Below are positions 18,555 through 25,543 of a stretch of 64,000 nucleotides of DNA, in pieces. A model generated the notes under the pieces. The model saw only the letters and a program-made list of their open reading frames with translations, was not told the DNA's origin and searched no databases. Numbering within the stretch: position 1 is the first letter of the stretch; each line of letters opens with the position of its first letter. The DNA is from Sulfitobacter noctilucicola. GTDB taxonomy: Bacteria; Pseudomonadota; Alphaproteobacteria; Rhodobacterales; Rhodobacteraceae. The stretch covers positions 3,100,001-3,164,000 of the forward strand of contig NZ_JASD01000008.1 of the NCBI RefSeq assembly GCF_000622385.1, in the 5' to 3' direction. A program made the translations under genes and the position numbers.

Positions 18555-18865
18555 AAAGTGCAGGTTTCTGTTGCCAGGTACCTGCGAACCCCGCCTAGGG
18601 CTGCAAAGCTCTAGGACTTAGATTTCAATAGTTCCGGTCGCTTACGCGGCCATCGCCATTGGAGCACGATTGTCATTTGCAATTGTACAAGTTTCGCCGA
18701 TAACGGTGGCAGACAGCCGAAACAAAGCTAACCCCTTTAGGCGTTCGTCGATCCTGTTTCGACCCCATGATCCCCAAATGAAGGATATTGGTGGAGTCGC
18801 CGGGTACCGCCCCCGGGTCCGATCCGATTATTACGAGCGCGTTTATGTTCATAGTCCCGAAGGAC
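18555..18865 (-). ncRNA. ssrA: Two-piece (circularly permuted) tmRNA
   Basis: On the minus strand the acceptor piece comes first and ends in CCA at 18791-18789. The coding piece begins at 18766 with GGGGTCGAAACAGGATCGACG. Its first seven bases pair fully with CGACTCC before the A-CCA end, with a G3-U70 pair, the alanine identity mark. The T stem is CCGGG/CCCGG; its loop (GGCGGTA) is not the canonical TTCRA. The 22 bases between the pieces would be removed. The transcript probably starts near 18865 with a GTCC-TTCG-GGAC hairpin. The tag frame is at 18680-18642. The 3' boundary near 18555, after a GCAGGT/ACCTGC stem, is approximate. Trans-translation rescues stalled ribosomes. Confidence 0.9.
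18642..18680 (-). other. tmRNA tag reading frame (tag ANDNRAPMAMAA)
   Basis: GCA AAT GAC AAT CGT GCT CCA ATG GCG ATG GCC GCG TAA encodes the proteolysis tag, to which the alanine on tmRNA adds one more Ala at the front. The end AMAA matches the hydrophobic-Ala-Ala signal read by ClpXP. The front (AND-N) is the part adaptors such as SspB bind in related systems. Confidence 0.9.
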
Positions 18866-18900
18866 AGATCATAGATAGCGGGCAGGTGCCCGCGTTTCAA
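18866..18900 (-). promoter_or_regulatory. Putative tmRNA promoter with palindromic spacer
   Basis: TTGAAA (18900-18895) and TATCTA (18877-18872) are separated by exactly 17 bases. The spacer is almost entirely the palindrome GCGGGCA-CC-TGCCCGC, which could be an operator or the terminator stem of the DUF4345 gene ending at 18907. Confidence 0.6.
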
Positions 18901-18906
18901 GGGGTG

Positions 18907-19260
18907 TCAAAGATTGATCATTAGTGCCACGGCAAAGACCGCGAATTCGCTGGCAAAGAAAATCCATTTCAAACGTGTGGACCCGTCTACAATCAATGAT
19001 GTTAGTCTTCCCAAGGCACCACCGCCCCAGATGAACCCGATCATCGCAAAGGCCGCAGGTGTCCACAGGACCAATGCGCCGATACCTGCAAGCACGAACA
19101 AGGCACCCGATGCGGCGCGGACTTCGGATAGGCCCATGGTCGATCCGGTATCGGTCATATCAAGCATGCGCATCGTGTAGGCAGGAGCAAGCCACCCGAT
19201 TGCACCGAAACCAATGCTTAGAAGGGCCAGAAGAACGTTGATGATGTCGGTCAGTACCAT
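18907..19260 (-). CDS. DUF4345-like small membrane protein
   Basis: A 117-residue protein with four predicted membrane helices (about residues 5-25, 48-65, 68-85 and 95-115). The arrangement, with an ADMTDTGSTMGLSEVRAASGA-like segment after helix 1 and an Arg in GRLTSLIVDG, fits DUF4345 proteins, whose function is unknown. It precedes the tmRNA on the same strand but the tmRNA seems to have its own promoter. It is divergent to nothing on its left and follows the regulator gene by about 60 bases. Confidence 0.7.
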   Translation of the reverse strand: MVLTDIINVLLALLSIGFGAIGWLAPAYTMRMLDMTDTGSTMGLSEVRAASGALFVLAGIGALVLWTPAAFAMIGFIWGGGALGRLTSLIVDGSTRLKWIFFASEFAVFAVALMINL

Positions 19261-19323
19261 GATGCAGCCTTTGTAAGATTTTATCTGCCTTAACGCACGA
19301 GGCCCCGAATGGTTGCAGCGCGG

Positions 19324-20064
19324 CTAGATTGCTGCCTTGGCAGCGGCGCGGGCGGCAAGCGCGTTAAGTGCCAGTTGTTGCGTTTCCAGCTCAAGCGCCG
19401 TCAGTCCACGCTCTACCGCGTCTGCATTCTGCGCATCCATAGCGTCCGCAATATCGGTATGCATCCCGACAATCCGCGCACGGTCCCGCGCCGTGAAGGT
19501 TATCATATTCATCAAGGGCTGCATGGCCTCGACTGCGCCTGCCAACTGGTAAGAGATCACAGGATTGCCCGCACCATCAACAAGCGCGCGGTGAAAGGCG
19601 ACGTCAGAAGCGCAGAACGCCTCATCGGTCAGGCCGGGCTGGCTTTGCCGATGGATTTCCGCCCGCATGGTGGCCAGATGATCAGGGCTTCGTCGCTTTG
19701 CAGACAATGGTGCGCAGGCCCGCTCCAACGCATAGCGTGCTTCGCAAGCTGTCTCAAAACTGACTGCGTTCATCGACAAGAGCAGGGTCGAAGTGGTGAT
19801 CTGCTGGCTGTACGCTTCTTCAAAGCTGATCCGGTTCACGAAAGCACCGCCGGTCGCGCCCCGTTGCGTGCGGATAAGGGATTGAGCCGCCAGTCTTTTC
19901 AATGCTTCGCGCACCGTTGGACGGGACACTTCGAATTGCTCCGACAGTTCTGCCTCGGAAGGCAGGCGCTGATCCACGATCAGCGCACCCGATATGATTG
20001 CGTCGCGGATGGCCGATGCAATCTGGGCTGAAAGGTCGGCGGGGCTGGCAGGGTCAATCTTCAT
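19324..20064 (-). CDS. GntR/FadR-type regulator next to the DMSP operon
   Basis: A 246-residue GntR-family regulator of the FadR/FCD subgroup. I start it at MKIDPASPADLSAQIASAI (20064). The winged helix (about residues 10-75) contains LPSEAELSEQFEVSRPTVRE and LIRTQRGATGG; the helical FCD ligand domain follows with metal-type histidines (ASDVAFHRAL and VGMHTDIADAM). It is transcribed away from the DUF2182-dmdA-acuI operon. In Ruegeria pomeroyi, as I recall, a GntR-type gene also sits beside dmdA-acuI. Two palindromes in the shared promoter region match the FadR-type operator pattern. It probably controls the operon in response to DMSP or a breakdown product such as acrylate; that is inference. 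Confidence 0.88.
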   Translation of the reverse strand: MKIDPASPADLSAQIASAIRDAIISGALIVDQRLPSEAELSEQFEVSRPTVREALKRLAAQSLIRTQRGATGGAFVNRISFEEAYSQQITTSTLLLSMNAVSFETACEARYALERACAPLSAKRRSPDHLATMRAEIHRQSQPGLTDEAFCASDVAFHRALVDGAGNPVISYQLAGAVEAMQPLMNMITFTARDRARIVGMHTDIADAMDAQNADAVERGLTALELETQQLALNALAARAAAKAAI

Positions 20065-20109
20065 ATGTCTTACATTTATTGTTTGCGGGAATTTTAAATG
20101 TCTGACATT
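20065..20109. promoter_or_regulatory. Two FadR-type operator palindromes in divergent promoter
   Basis: AATGTCTGACATT (20097-20109) is a perfect palindrome around one central base, and ATGTCTTACAT (20065-20075) is a near copy 32 bases away. Both fit the TNGTNNNACNA pattern bound by FadR-subfamily GntR proteins. The second abuts the regulator start codon, suggesting autoregulation; the first lies about 40 bases before the DUF2182 start. Confidence 0.7.
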
Positions 20110-20146
20110 AAAAATACAAGGCAGTGAGTCGCGGGGGAGGCTGCTC

Positions 20147-20935
20147 ATGAATGGAATAATGCGCACATCCTTGTGGCTCGGCTTTTTCGGGCTGGTACTG
20201 GCTGCTTGGGCCATGATGTACATGATGGCCGTTGAAATGGACCTCGACCTGCTTGGGCGCCCCGGCGAGATGGGCAACCGGATGCGGATCATGGACCCGC
20301 GCATGCCGATGTATATGCCAATGGCGAACTTCGGACCGTTGTTTGTGATGTGGGGTGCCATGATGGCGGCAATGATGCTGCCGACCATGGTGCCGACATT
20401 GCGCAGCTATGAGGATCTGATGGTCAGTGCCAATGGAACGCGGGCCGGATGGTTGGGCGTCATCCTTGGGTATTTCATTGTCTGGGTTATGTTTGCGGCA
20501 CTGATCGCGGCAGTACAGCTTGCGCTGTTGTTTGGGGGCGTTGTGGATATGCTGGGCATCGCCAAGTCGCGCTGGTTTGCAGTGGCGTTGCTGTTGGCGG
20601 TCGGCCTGTTCCAGTTCAGCCGCACAAAAGAGATCTGTCACGGCGTTTGCCATTCCCCCACGATGTACTTTTTGGGGCATTGGCGTACCGGTTTCGGTGG
20701 CGGAATGCGCATGGGGCTGGGGCTTGGTGCGTTCTGTGTCGGCTGTTGCTGGGGTTTCATGGCGCTCGGATTTGCAGGTGGGGTGATGAACCTTGCTTGG
20801 ATGGGCCTTGCCACACTTTTCATGGTGGTAGAAAAACTGCCTCAAGTCGGACATTATGTCACAAAACCAATGGGCTTTGCCTTGATCCTCGGCGCTGGTG
20901 TCGTGGCGGTATGGCCCATATTGATCGGAGGATAA
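20147..20935 (+). CDS. DUF2182 methionine-rich membrane protein
   Basis: A 262-residue membrane protein of the DUF2182 family, starting at ATG 20147 behind a strong GGGGGAGG. About six or seven helices are visible. The N-terminal third is strikingly Met-rich: MMYMMAVEMD, then MRIMDPRMPMYMPMANFG and VMWGAMMAAMMLPTMVP. A loop holds CHGVCHSPTM and a later helix FCVGCCWGFM. These Met, Cys and His clusters suggest binding of a soft metal such as Cu(I). No family function is established to my knowledge. It is the first gene of the operon leading to dmdA and is one base away from its usual partner, a DUF1326 protein. Confidence 0.85.
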   Translation: MNGIMRTSLWLGFFGLVLAAWAMMYMMAVEMDLDLLGRPGEMGNRMRIMDPRMPMYMPMANFGPLFVMWGAMMAAMMLPTMVPTLRSYEDLMVSANGTRAGWLGVILGYFIVWVMFAALIAAVQLALLFGGVVDMLGIAKSRWFAVALLLAVGLFQFSRTKEICHGVCHSPTMYFLGHWRTGFGGGMRMGLGLGAFCVGCCWGFMALGFAGGVMNLAWMGLATLFMVVEKLPQVGHYVTKPMGFALILGAGVVAVWPILIGG

Positions 20936-20936
20936 C

Positions 20937-21644
20937 ATGCCACCCAAAAAGAGACCGGACGCGGACCGTTTGCCCATTTCGCAGCGGATCGACCAACGGA
21001 TGCCAAATCCGGGTCGTCGCCAAACCAGCCCAACCGATTGGGCGATCAAGGGTGAGCTGTTTCTGAATTGTTCGTGCACCGTGTTTTGCCCCTGTGTGGT
21101 CAGCCTTGGCGCACATCCTCCGACCGAAGGCCATTGCCACGCGTGGATGGCGATTGCGATTGACGAAGGTCATTATGAGGGGGAAGACCTGAGCGGGCTG
21201 AACGTCGGTTTGTTGGTCGATATTCCGGGACGTATGGGCGAGGGGAACTGGAAAGTCGCCGCCTATGTTGACGAACGTGCCAGCGGCAAAGCCTACAACG
21301 GCATCTTGCAGATTTTCAGTGGTGCGGCGGGAGGCACAACGGGCCTCTTTACGATGCTGGTGTCCGAAATTATCGGGGCAGAACGTGCACCGGTCGAGAT
21401 CATCCGCGACGGGACCAAACGCTCTATCCAGATTGGTCGCAAAATTCAGGGTGAGATTGAAATGATTACCGGCAAAAGCCCAGAGCATCCTGTGATGGTC
21501 TCTAACTCCAAATACTGGATGGGACCCGACATCATCGCGGCCAGGGGCCTAAAAAGCCGGGTGCGTGATTACGGCAGGGTCTGGGACTTCGGCGGCATGT
21601 CGGCCGAGATTTGCCCGATCGACTGGAAAGGGCCGCAGCCGTGA
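20937..21644 (+). CDS. DUF1326 cysteine-rich protein
   Basis: A 235-residue DUF1326 protein. The start ATG follows the DUF2182 stop by one base. Near residues 42-55 it carries the family cysteine block FLNCSCTVFCPCVVSLG and then a His pair (EGHCHAWMAIAIDEG), a likely metal-binding site. The rest is soluble with alternating beta segments and contains GAAGGTTGLFTMLVSEI. DUF1326 and DUF2182 genes often occur together, which suggests a complex, but the function is unknown. Its TGA stop overlaps the GTG start of the DinB gene. Confidence 0.85.
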   Translation: MPPKKRPDADRLPISQRIDQRMPNPGRRQTSPTDWAIKGELFLNCSCTVFCPCVVSLGAHPPTEGHCHAWMAIAIDEGHYEGEDLSGLNVGLLVDIPGRMGEGNWKVAAYVDERASGKAYNGILQIFSGAAGGTTGLFTMLVSEIIGAERAPVEIIRDGTKRSIQIGRKIQGEIEMITGKSPEHPVMVSNSKYWMGPDIIAARGLKSRVRDYGRVWDFGGMSAEICPIDWKGPQP

Positions 21645-22150
21645 TCAACAAAGGCTATGTTCTGCTGATGGCCCGCTATAATGCGTGGCAAAACAATCAG
21701 ATCATGGATATTGTTAAAGAAATGAATGAAGAAGATCTGCGCCGCGATCATGGCGCGTTCTTCGGCTCCATCATGAACACGCTCAACCACATTCTATGGG
21801 CTGATACCTTGTGGATGAGCCGCTTTTGTAGCGATGTGGCCTTGCCCAGCGTTCCGGGCAGCGAAAGCGTGAACTACATGGCGACTATCGGTGAATGGCA
21901 GGCAGCCCGTTTCCGGATGGACGGCCGCATGCGCATCTGGGGCGAAACGCTGTCAAACCTTGATCTTACCGGGGAAATGACATGGCACTCGGGTGGCATG
22001 AACAAGGAATTCACGCAACCGATCGCGATGTGCATTACCCATATGTTCAACCACCAGACCCACCATCGCGGGCAGGTGCATGCTATGCTGACCTCTACAA
22101 ATAAGCGAACCCCCACAACCGATATTGTCTTTATGCCGGAGGACGCCTGA
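21641..22150 (+). CDS. DinB-family protein
   Basis: A 169-residue protein of the DinB/YfiT four-helix fold, taken from GTG 21641, which overlaps the DUF1326 stop (GTGA). Metal-binding His residues of the family are visible: one in MNTLNHILWAD and two in HMFNHQTHHRGQVHAML. Members of this fold include thiol S-transferases and metal-dependent hydrolases, so a thiol or electrophile reaction is possible. Its stop shares one base with the dmdA start (TGATG), a tight coupling that points to a job in DMSP or methylthiol metabolism; the exact reaction is unknown. Confidence 0.87.
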   Translation: MINKGYVLLMARYNAWQNNQIMDIVKEMNEEDLRRDHGAFFGSIMNTLNHILWADTLWMSRFCSDVALPSVPGSESVNYMATIGEWQAARFRMDGRMRIWGETLSNLDLTGEMTWHSGGMNKEFTQPIAMCITHMFNHQTHHRGQVHAMLTSTNKRTPTTDIVFMPEDA

Positions 22151-23253
22151 TGGCGCTGATTTCCCCGTCCCGTCGCCTGCGCCGAACCCCGTTCTCCGAC
22201 GGGGTCGAGGCAGCAGGCGTTAAAGCGTATACAGTCTATAACCATATGCTGTTGCCGACGGTGTTCCGCAGTGTGGAAGAGGATTATCACCATCTAAAAC
22301 AGGCGGTGCAGGTCTGGGATGTGGCGGTCGAGCGTCAGGTTGAATTGCGCGGTCCCGATGCCGCGCGTCTGATGCAGATGCTCACCCCTCGCGATCTGCG
22401 CGGGATGCTGCCGGGGCGTTGTTTCTATGTGCCGATTGTCGATGAAACAGGCGGGATGTTGAACGATCCGGTTGCGGTCAAACTGGCCGAGGACCGCTGG
22501 TGGATTTCTATCGCCGACAGCGATTTGTTGTATTGGGTCAAAGGCATTGCCAACGGTTACCGTCTGGATGTCCTGGTAGACGAGCCCGATATCAGCCCGC
22601 TGGCGGTGCAGGGGCCGCTCGCCGAAGAGCTGATGGCCCGCGTTTTCGGGGATGCCGTCCGCGAGGTCCGGTTTTTCCGTTTCGGTTGGTTCGAATTCCA
22701 GGGCCGGTCGCTTGTTGTCGCGCGATCCGGGTATTCCAAGCAGGGCGGGTTCGAGATTTACGTCGAAGGGTCAGACATCGGGATGCCCCTGTGGAACGCG
22801 CTGATGGAAGCCGGCAAAGACCTTGATGTCCATGCTGGATGCCCCAACGGGATAGAACGGGTCGAGGGCGGATTATTGAGCTACGGCAACGACATGAATG
22901 ATGATAATACGCCGCACGAATGTGGTCTGGGACGTTTTTGCGATACGCAGACGGCCATTGGATGCATGGGCCGTGACGCGCTGCTGCGTGTGGCAAAGGA
23001 AGGTCCCATCCAGCAAATCCGCGCCATTTCGATATCAGGCGACAAGGTGCCGGGGTGCGACAGGGTCTGGCCGTTGATGACGAATGGCAAACGCGTCGGG
23101 CAGGTCACATCCGCTGCGTGGTCGCCTGATTTCAAAACGAATGTCGCGATTGGCATGGTCCGCATGACCCATTGGGATGACGGCACGTCTTTGCTGGTCG
23201 AAACCACTGACGGTCCCCGCGATGCGGTTGTCCATGAGGCGTTTTGGGCGTAG
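22150..23253 (+). CDS. dmdA: DMSP demethylase DmdA
   Basis: A 367-residue tetrahydrofolate-dependent demethylase of the aminomethyltransferase (GcvT) fold. DmdA moves one methyl group of dimethylsulfoniopropionate to THF, giving methylmercaptopropionate and methyl-THF, the first step of the demethylation route. The N-terminus ISPSRRLRRTPFSDGVEAAG and the block HLKQAVQVWDVAVERQVEL are hallmarks that separate DmdA from GcvT and sarcosine or dimethylglycine enzymes, and the length fits. The gene overlaps the DinB gene by one base and acuI follows after 97 bases, the arrangement known from Ruegeria. Identification rests on remembered family sequence; a phylogeny would fix the clade. Confidence 0.93.
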   Translation: MALISPSRRLRRTPFSDGVEAAGVKAYTVYNHMLLPTVFRSVEEDYHHLKQAVQVWDVAVERQVELRGPDAARLMQMLTPRDLRGMLPGRCFYVPIVDETGGMLNDPVAVKLAEDRWWISIADSDLLYWVKGIANGYRLDVLVDEPDISPLAVQGPLAEELMARVFGDAVREVRFFRFGWFEFQGRSLVVARSGYSKQGGFEIYVEGSDIGMPLWNALMEAGKDLDVHAGCPNGIERVEGGLLSYGNDMNDDNTPHECGLGRFCDTQTAIGCMGRDALLRVAKEGPIQQIRAISISGDKVPGCDRVWPLMTNGKRVGQVTSAAWSPDFKTNVAIGMVRMTHWDDGTSLLVETTDGPRDAVVHEAFWA

Positions 23254-23319
23254 CCCTGCATGCAAACTACAACGGCTTCGGGGTGTGCCCCGGCCTTGGT
23301 CAAAAACTTGAGTAAATGA

Positions 23320-23334
23320 GGGGTATATGACCCC
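23320..23334 (+). promoter_or_regulatory. Short hairpin in the acuI leader
   Basis: GGGGT-ATATG-ACCCC forms a five-pair stem ending 16 bases before the acuI ATG and just upstream of its ribosome site (CGGAG). It may tune acuI translation relative to dmdA; this is a weak inference. Confidence 0.3.
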
Positions 23335-23350
23335 GGAACGGAGAATTGAG

Positions 23351-24334
23351 ATGTTTAACGCACTGATTGTAAACAAGGACGACGAAGGCAAGACCTCTGC
23401 CGAGGTTACGCAGATCGGTCTTGATGATTTGCCACACGGCGAAGTGACGGTTGCGGTCGAATACTCCACCGTCAATTACAAGGACGGCCTGTGCATCGGT
23501 CCGGGCGGCGGTTTGGTGCGGAACTATCCGCATGTGCCGGGCATCGATTTTGCCGGTACGGTGGAAGCATCCTCTGACGATCGCTATAAGGCAGGTGACA
23601 AGGTTGTCCTTACAGGCTGGCGCGTCGGTGAGGCGCATTGGGGGGGCTATTCACAAAAGGCGCGGGTCAAGGCGGACTGGCTGGTGCCACTGCCAAACGG
23701 TCTGGACACCCGCCAGGCGATGGCCGTCGGCACAGCGGGCTTTACCGCGATGCTCTCTGTGATGGCGCTGGAAGATCACGGCATCAAAAGCGGTCCGGTT
23801 CTGGTCACTGGTGCTGCGGGTGGCGTGGGATCGGTAGCGACAGCTATTCTGGCGAACCTCGGTCACGAGGTTGCCGGTGTGACCGGGCGGCCCGAGACTG
23901 CAGATTATCTTAAGTCCCTCGGGGCCACCCAGATCGTTGCACGCGAAGAAATCAACGAGACGGTCAAGCGTCCGTTGGAGGGCGAGACTTGGGGCGGCTG
24001 CATCGACGCGGTCGGGGGCGAGATGCTGGCCCGTGTGCTTGGTCAGATGCAGTACGGTGCTAGCGTCGCTGCGGTCGGCCTTGCGGGCGGCGCGGCTTTG
24101 CCGGCAACTGTCATTCCCTTCCTCTTGCGCGGTGTAAACCTTTTGGGCATCGATAGCGTGATGCAGCCTTATGACAACCGTTTGCGCGCATGGGAGCGGA
24201 TTGCAAAAGACCTGCCGATGGACAAGCTTGACAGCATGGTTGTGCCTGCAACCCTGAACGACTTGCCCGGCTTGGGGCGTGATATCCTGAAAGGGCAAGT
24301 GAAGGGTCGTGTTGTCGTCGACGTGAACGCATGA
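23351..24334 (+). CDS. acuI: Acrylyl-CoA reductase AcuI
   Basis: A 327-residue NADPH-dependent medium-chain reductase of the YhdH/AcuI type. AcuI reduces acryloyl-CoA to propionyl-CoA, which removes the toxic acrylate made from DMSP. I start it at MFNALIVNKDD (ATG 23351, behind CGGAG). Visible are the GroES-like N-terminal part (VEYSTVNYKDGLCIG, PHVPGIDFAGTVE), the cofactor motif VTGAAGGVGSVA and the C-terminal KGQVKGRVVVDV. No zinc-site cysteines are present, as expected. Position after dmdA supports the role. The next gene overlaps its stop by four bases. Confidence 0.93.
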   Translation: MFNALIVNKDDEGKTSAEVTQIGLDDLPHGEVTVAVEYSTVNYKDGLCIGPGGGLVRNYPHVPGIDFAGTVEASSDDRYKAGDKVVLTGWRVGEAHWGGYSQKARVKADWLVPLPNGLDTRQAMAVGTAGFTAMLSVMALEDHGIKSGPVLVTGAAGGVGSVATAILANLGHEVAGVTGRPETADYLKSLGATQIVAREEINETVKRPLEGETWGGCIDAVGGEMLARVLGQMQYGASVAAVGLAGGAALPATVIPFLLRGVNLLGIDSVMQPYDNRLRAWERIAKDLPMDKLDSMVVPATLNDLPGLGRDILKGQVKGRVVVDVNA

Positions 24335-24819
24335 TCGCGCGCGCCGTTCCTGTCCCGCGTGACGCATTGCTGCGCGCATATGTGGACAGGGACGGTGCCT
24401 ATACCGATTGCTTTGAAGTGATGCATCCGATGAAGGTGGAGCTACCTGCCTTCATCACGGCCTTTTACAGCACATGGTTGTTTCGGCTCGAGCGTTTGGT
24501 CCTGAGCATCGCTATGCGCCGCCGGATAAGCGACAGCGAGCTTGCCGCACTTGCCGAAGGCCGCAGCGACCGATTTGCAGCTTGGCAGGTGACAGGCCGC
24601 GACGACACCCAAATCATGCTACAAGACACAAGCGGGCACACCATGTCCTATCTTGCTGTAGCAGCCAAGGAAGGTGGGGTGACACGTCTGCTTTTTGGGT
24701 CAGTTGTGCATGGATCGGCAGAACATCGTCCGGCGTGGGTCCGGCTGCTGATGCCCGTTCATTTGCTGTATGCCAAGTCGTTGCTGCGGTGTGCAGAACG
24801 CAAGCTGCGCCGTGGTTGA
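24331..24819 (+). CDS. DUF2867-like protein, last gene of the DMSP operon
   Basis: A 162-residue soluble protein coupled to acuI (ATGA overlap). The pattern, with YTDCFEV near residue 25, an aromatic stretch AFYSTWLFRLERLVL, then FGSVVHG and a C-terminal amphipathic segment LLMPVHLLYAKSLLRCAERKL, resembles DUF2867 proteins, though I hold that loosely. No catalytic motif is obvious. The tight overlap suggests it works with, or is expressed with, DMSP metabolism. Function unknown. Confidence 0.65.
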   Translation: MIARAVPVPRDALLRAYVDRDGAYTDCFEVMHPMKVELPAFITAFYSTWLFRLERLVLSIAMRRRISDSELAALAEGRSDRFAAWQVTGRDDTQIMLQDTSGHTMSYLAVAAKEGGVTRLLFGSVVHGSAEHRPAWVRLLMPVHLLYAKSLLRCAERKLRRG

Positions 24820-24873
24820 GGTTACCGTAAAGCGACCCTAGACTTGCACTAGCAGAACAGAAGCGAGACCCAG

Positions 24874-25296
24874 ATGAGCGACAGCTACGACGATCAGAAC
24901 ATCTTTGCCAAAATCCTTCGCGGAGAAATCCCGAGCTTTAAAGTCTACGAGGATGACGAAACCTATTGCTTTATGGACATCATGCCTCGCACCGAAGGGC
25001 ATTGTCTGGTTATCCCGAAGACACCTTGCCGCAATATGCTGGATGCCACGCCCGAACAACTGGCGGCCTGCATGCGGACGGTCAACATCGTCGCAAACGC
25101 TGCCAAGACGGCTTTTGATGCAGATGGTGTAACACTTTTCCAGTTTAACGAAGCGGCAGGCGGGCAGGAGGTTTTTCACCTGCATTTCCACATCCATCCT
25201 CGTCACGAAGGCATCACCATCCGGCCTCCCGGAACGATGGGTGACATGGATGTTATCAAGGCAAATGCAGACCGGATCATCGCGGCTTTGCCTTAG
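24874..25296 (+). CDS. HIT family nucleotide hydrolase/transferase
   Basis: A 140-residue histidine triad protein of the HINT/PKCI-like branch. The catalytic motif is HLHFHIHPR near residue 105, and the N-terminus NIFAKILRGEIPSFKVYEDD and the FMDIMPRTEGHCLVIPK block are typical. Such proteins hydrolyse AMP-linked small molecules such as adenosine phosphoramidates in the cytosol. It lies 54 bases after the DUF2867-like gene and may be read through from the DMSP operon, but it is a widespread housekeeping gene. A GC-rich hairpin follows it. Confidence 0.92.
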   Translation: MSDSYDDQNIFAKILRGEIPSFKVYEDDETYCFMDIMPRTEGHCLVIPKTPCRNMLDATPEQLAACMRTVNIVANAAKTAFDADGVTLFQFNEAAGGQEVFHLHFHIHPRHEGITIRPPGTMGDMDVIKANADRIIAALP

Positions 25297-25306
25297 GGAA
25301 TCGCGA

Positions 25307-25338
25307 CCCGCGCGCAGATTCGATCTTACGCGCGCGGG
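25307..25338 (+). terminator. GC-rich hairpin after the HIT gene
   Basis: CCCGCGCGC and GCGCGCGGG form a nine-pair stem around a 14-base loop, 11 bases after the HIT stop. No T run follows, so termination is uncertain. Confidence 0.4.
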
Positions 25339-25416
25339 CATTCGCCCCACAAAGAACAGTTATGGCTCTGATCCGGCGCGTTTCTTTGCGCGTGAGTTTC
25401 TTGCGAAACAGCAGTG

Positions 25417-25432
25417 TTAATAAGCGGTTAAC
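25417..25432. promoter_or_regulatory. CtrA-like box upstream of BCCT transporter
   Basis: TTAA-TAAGCGG-TTAAC exactly matches the full CtrA consensus TTAA-N7-TTAAC. It lies about 112 bases before the BCCT start in a 247-base intergenic region. CtrA is conserved in Roseobacters, but binding here is unproven. Confidence 0.45.
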
Positions 25433-25543
25433 AGAAATTCTGAGCCGAACCTCCCGTTATGCGGGATATCATCGCTTTGCCGTGACCATATGTCGCCCTA
25501 AGTTCAACGACACAAAAATGAAAAAAGGATAGGGACGGAACAC

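Noticed and set aside
18670..18924. An 84-codon plus-strand ORF
   Set aside because: It lies across the tmRNA on the opposite strand; RNA structure and tag frame explain the conservation better.
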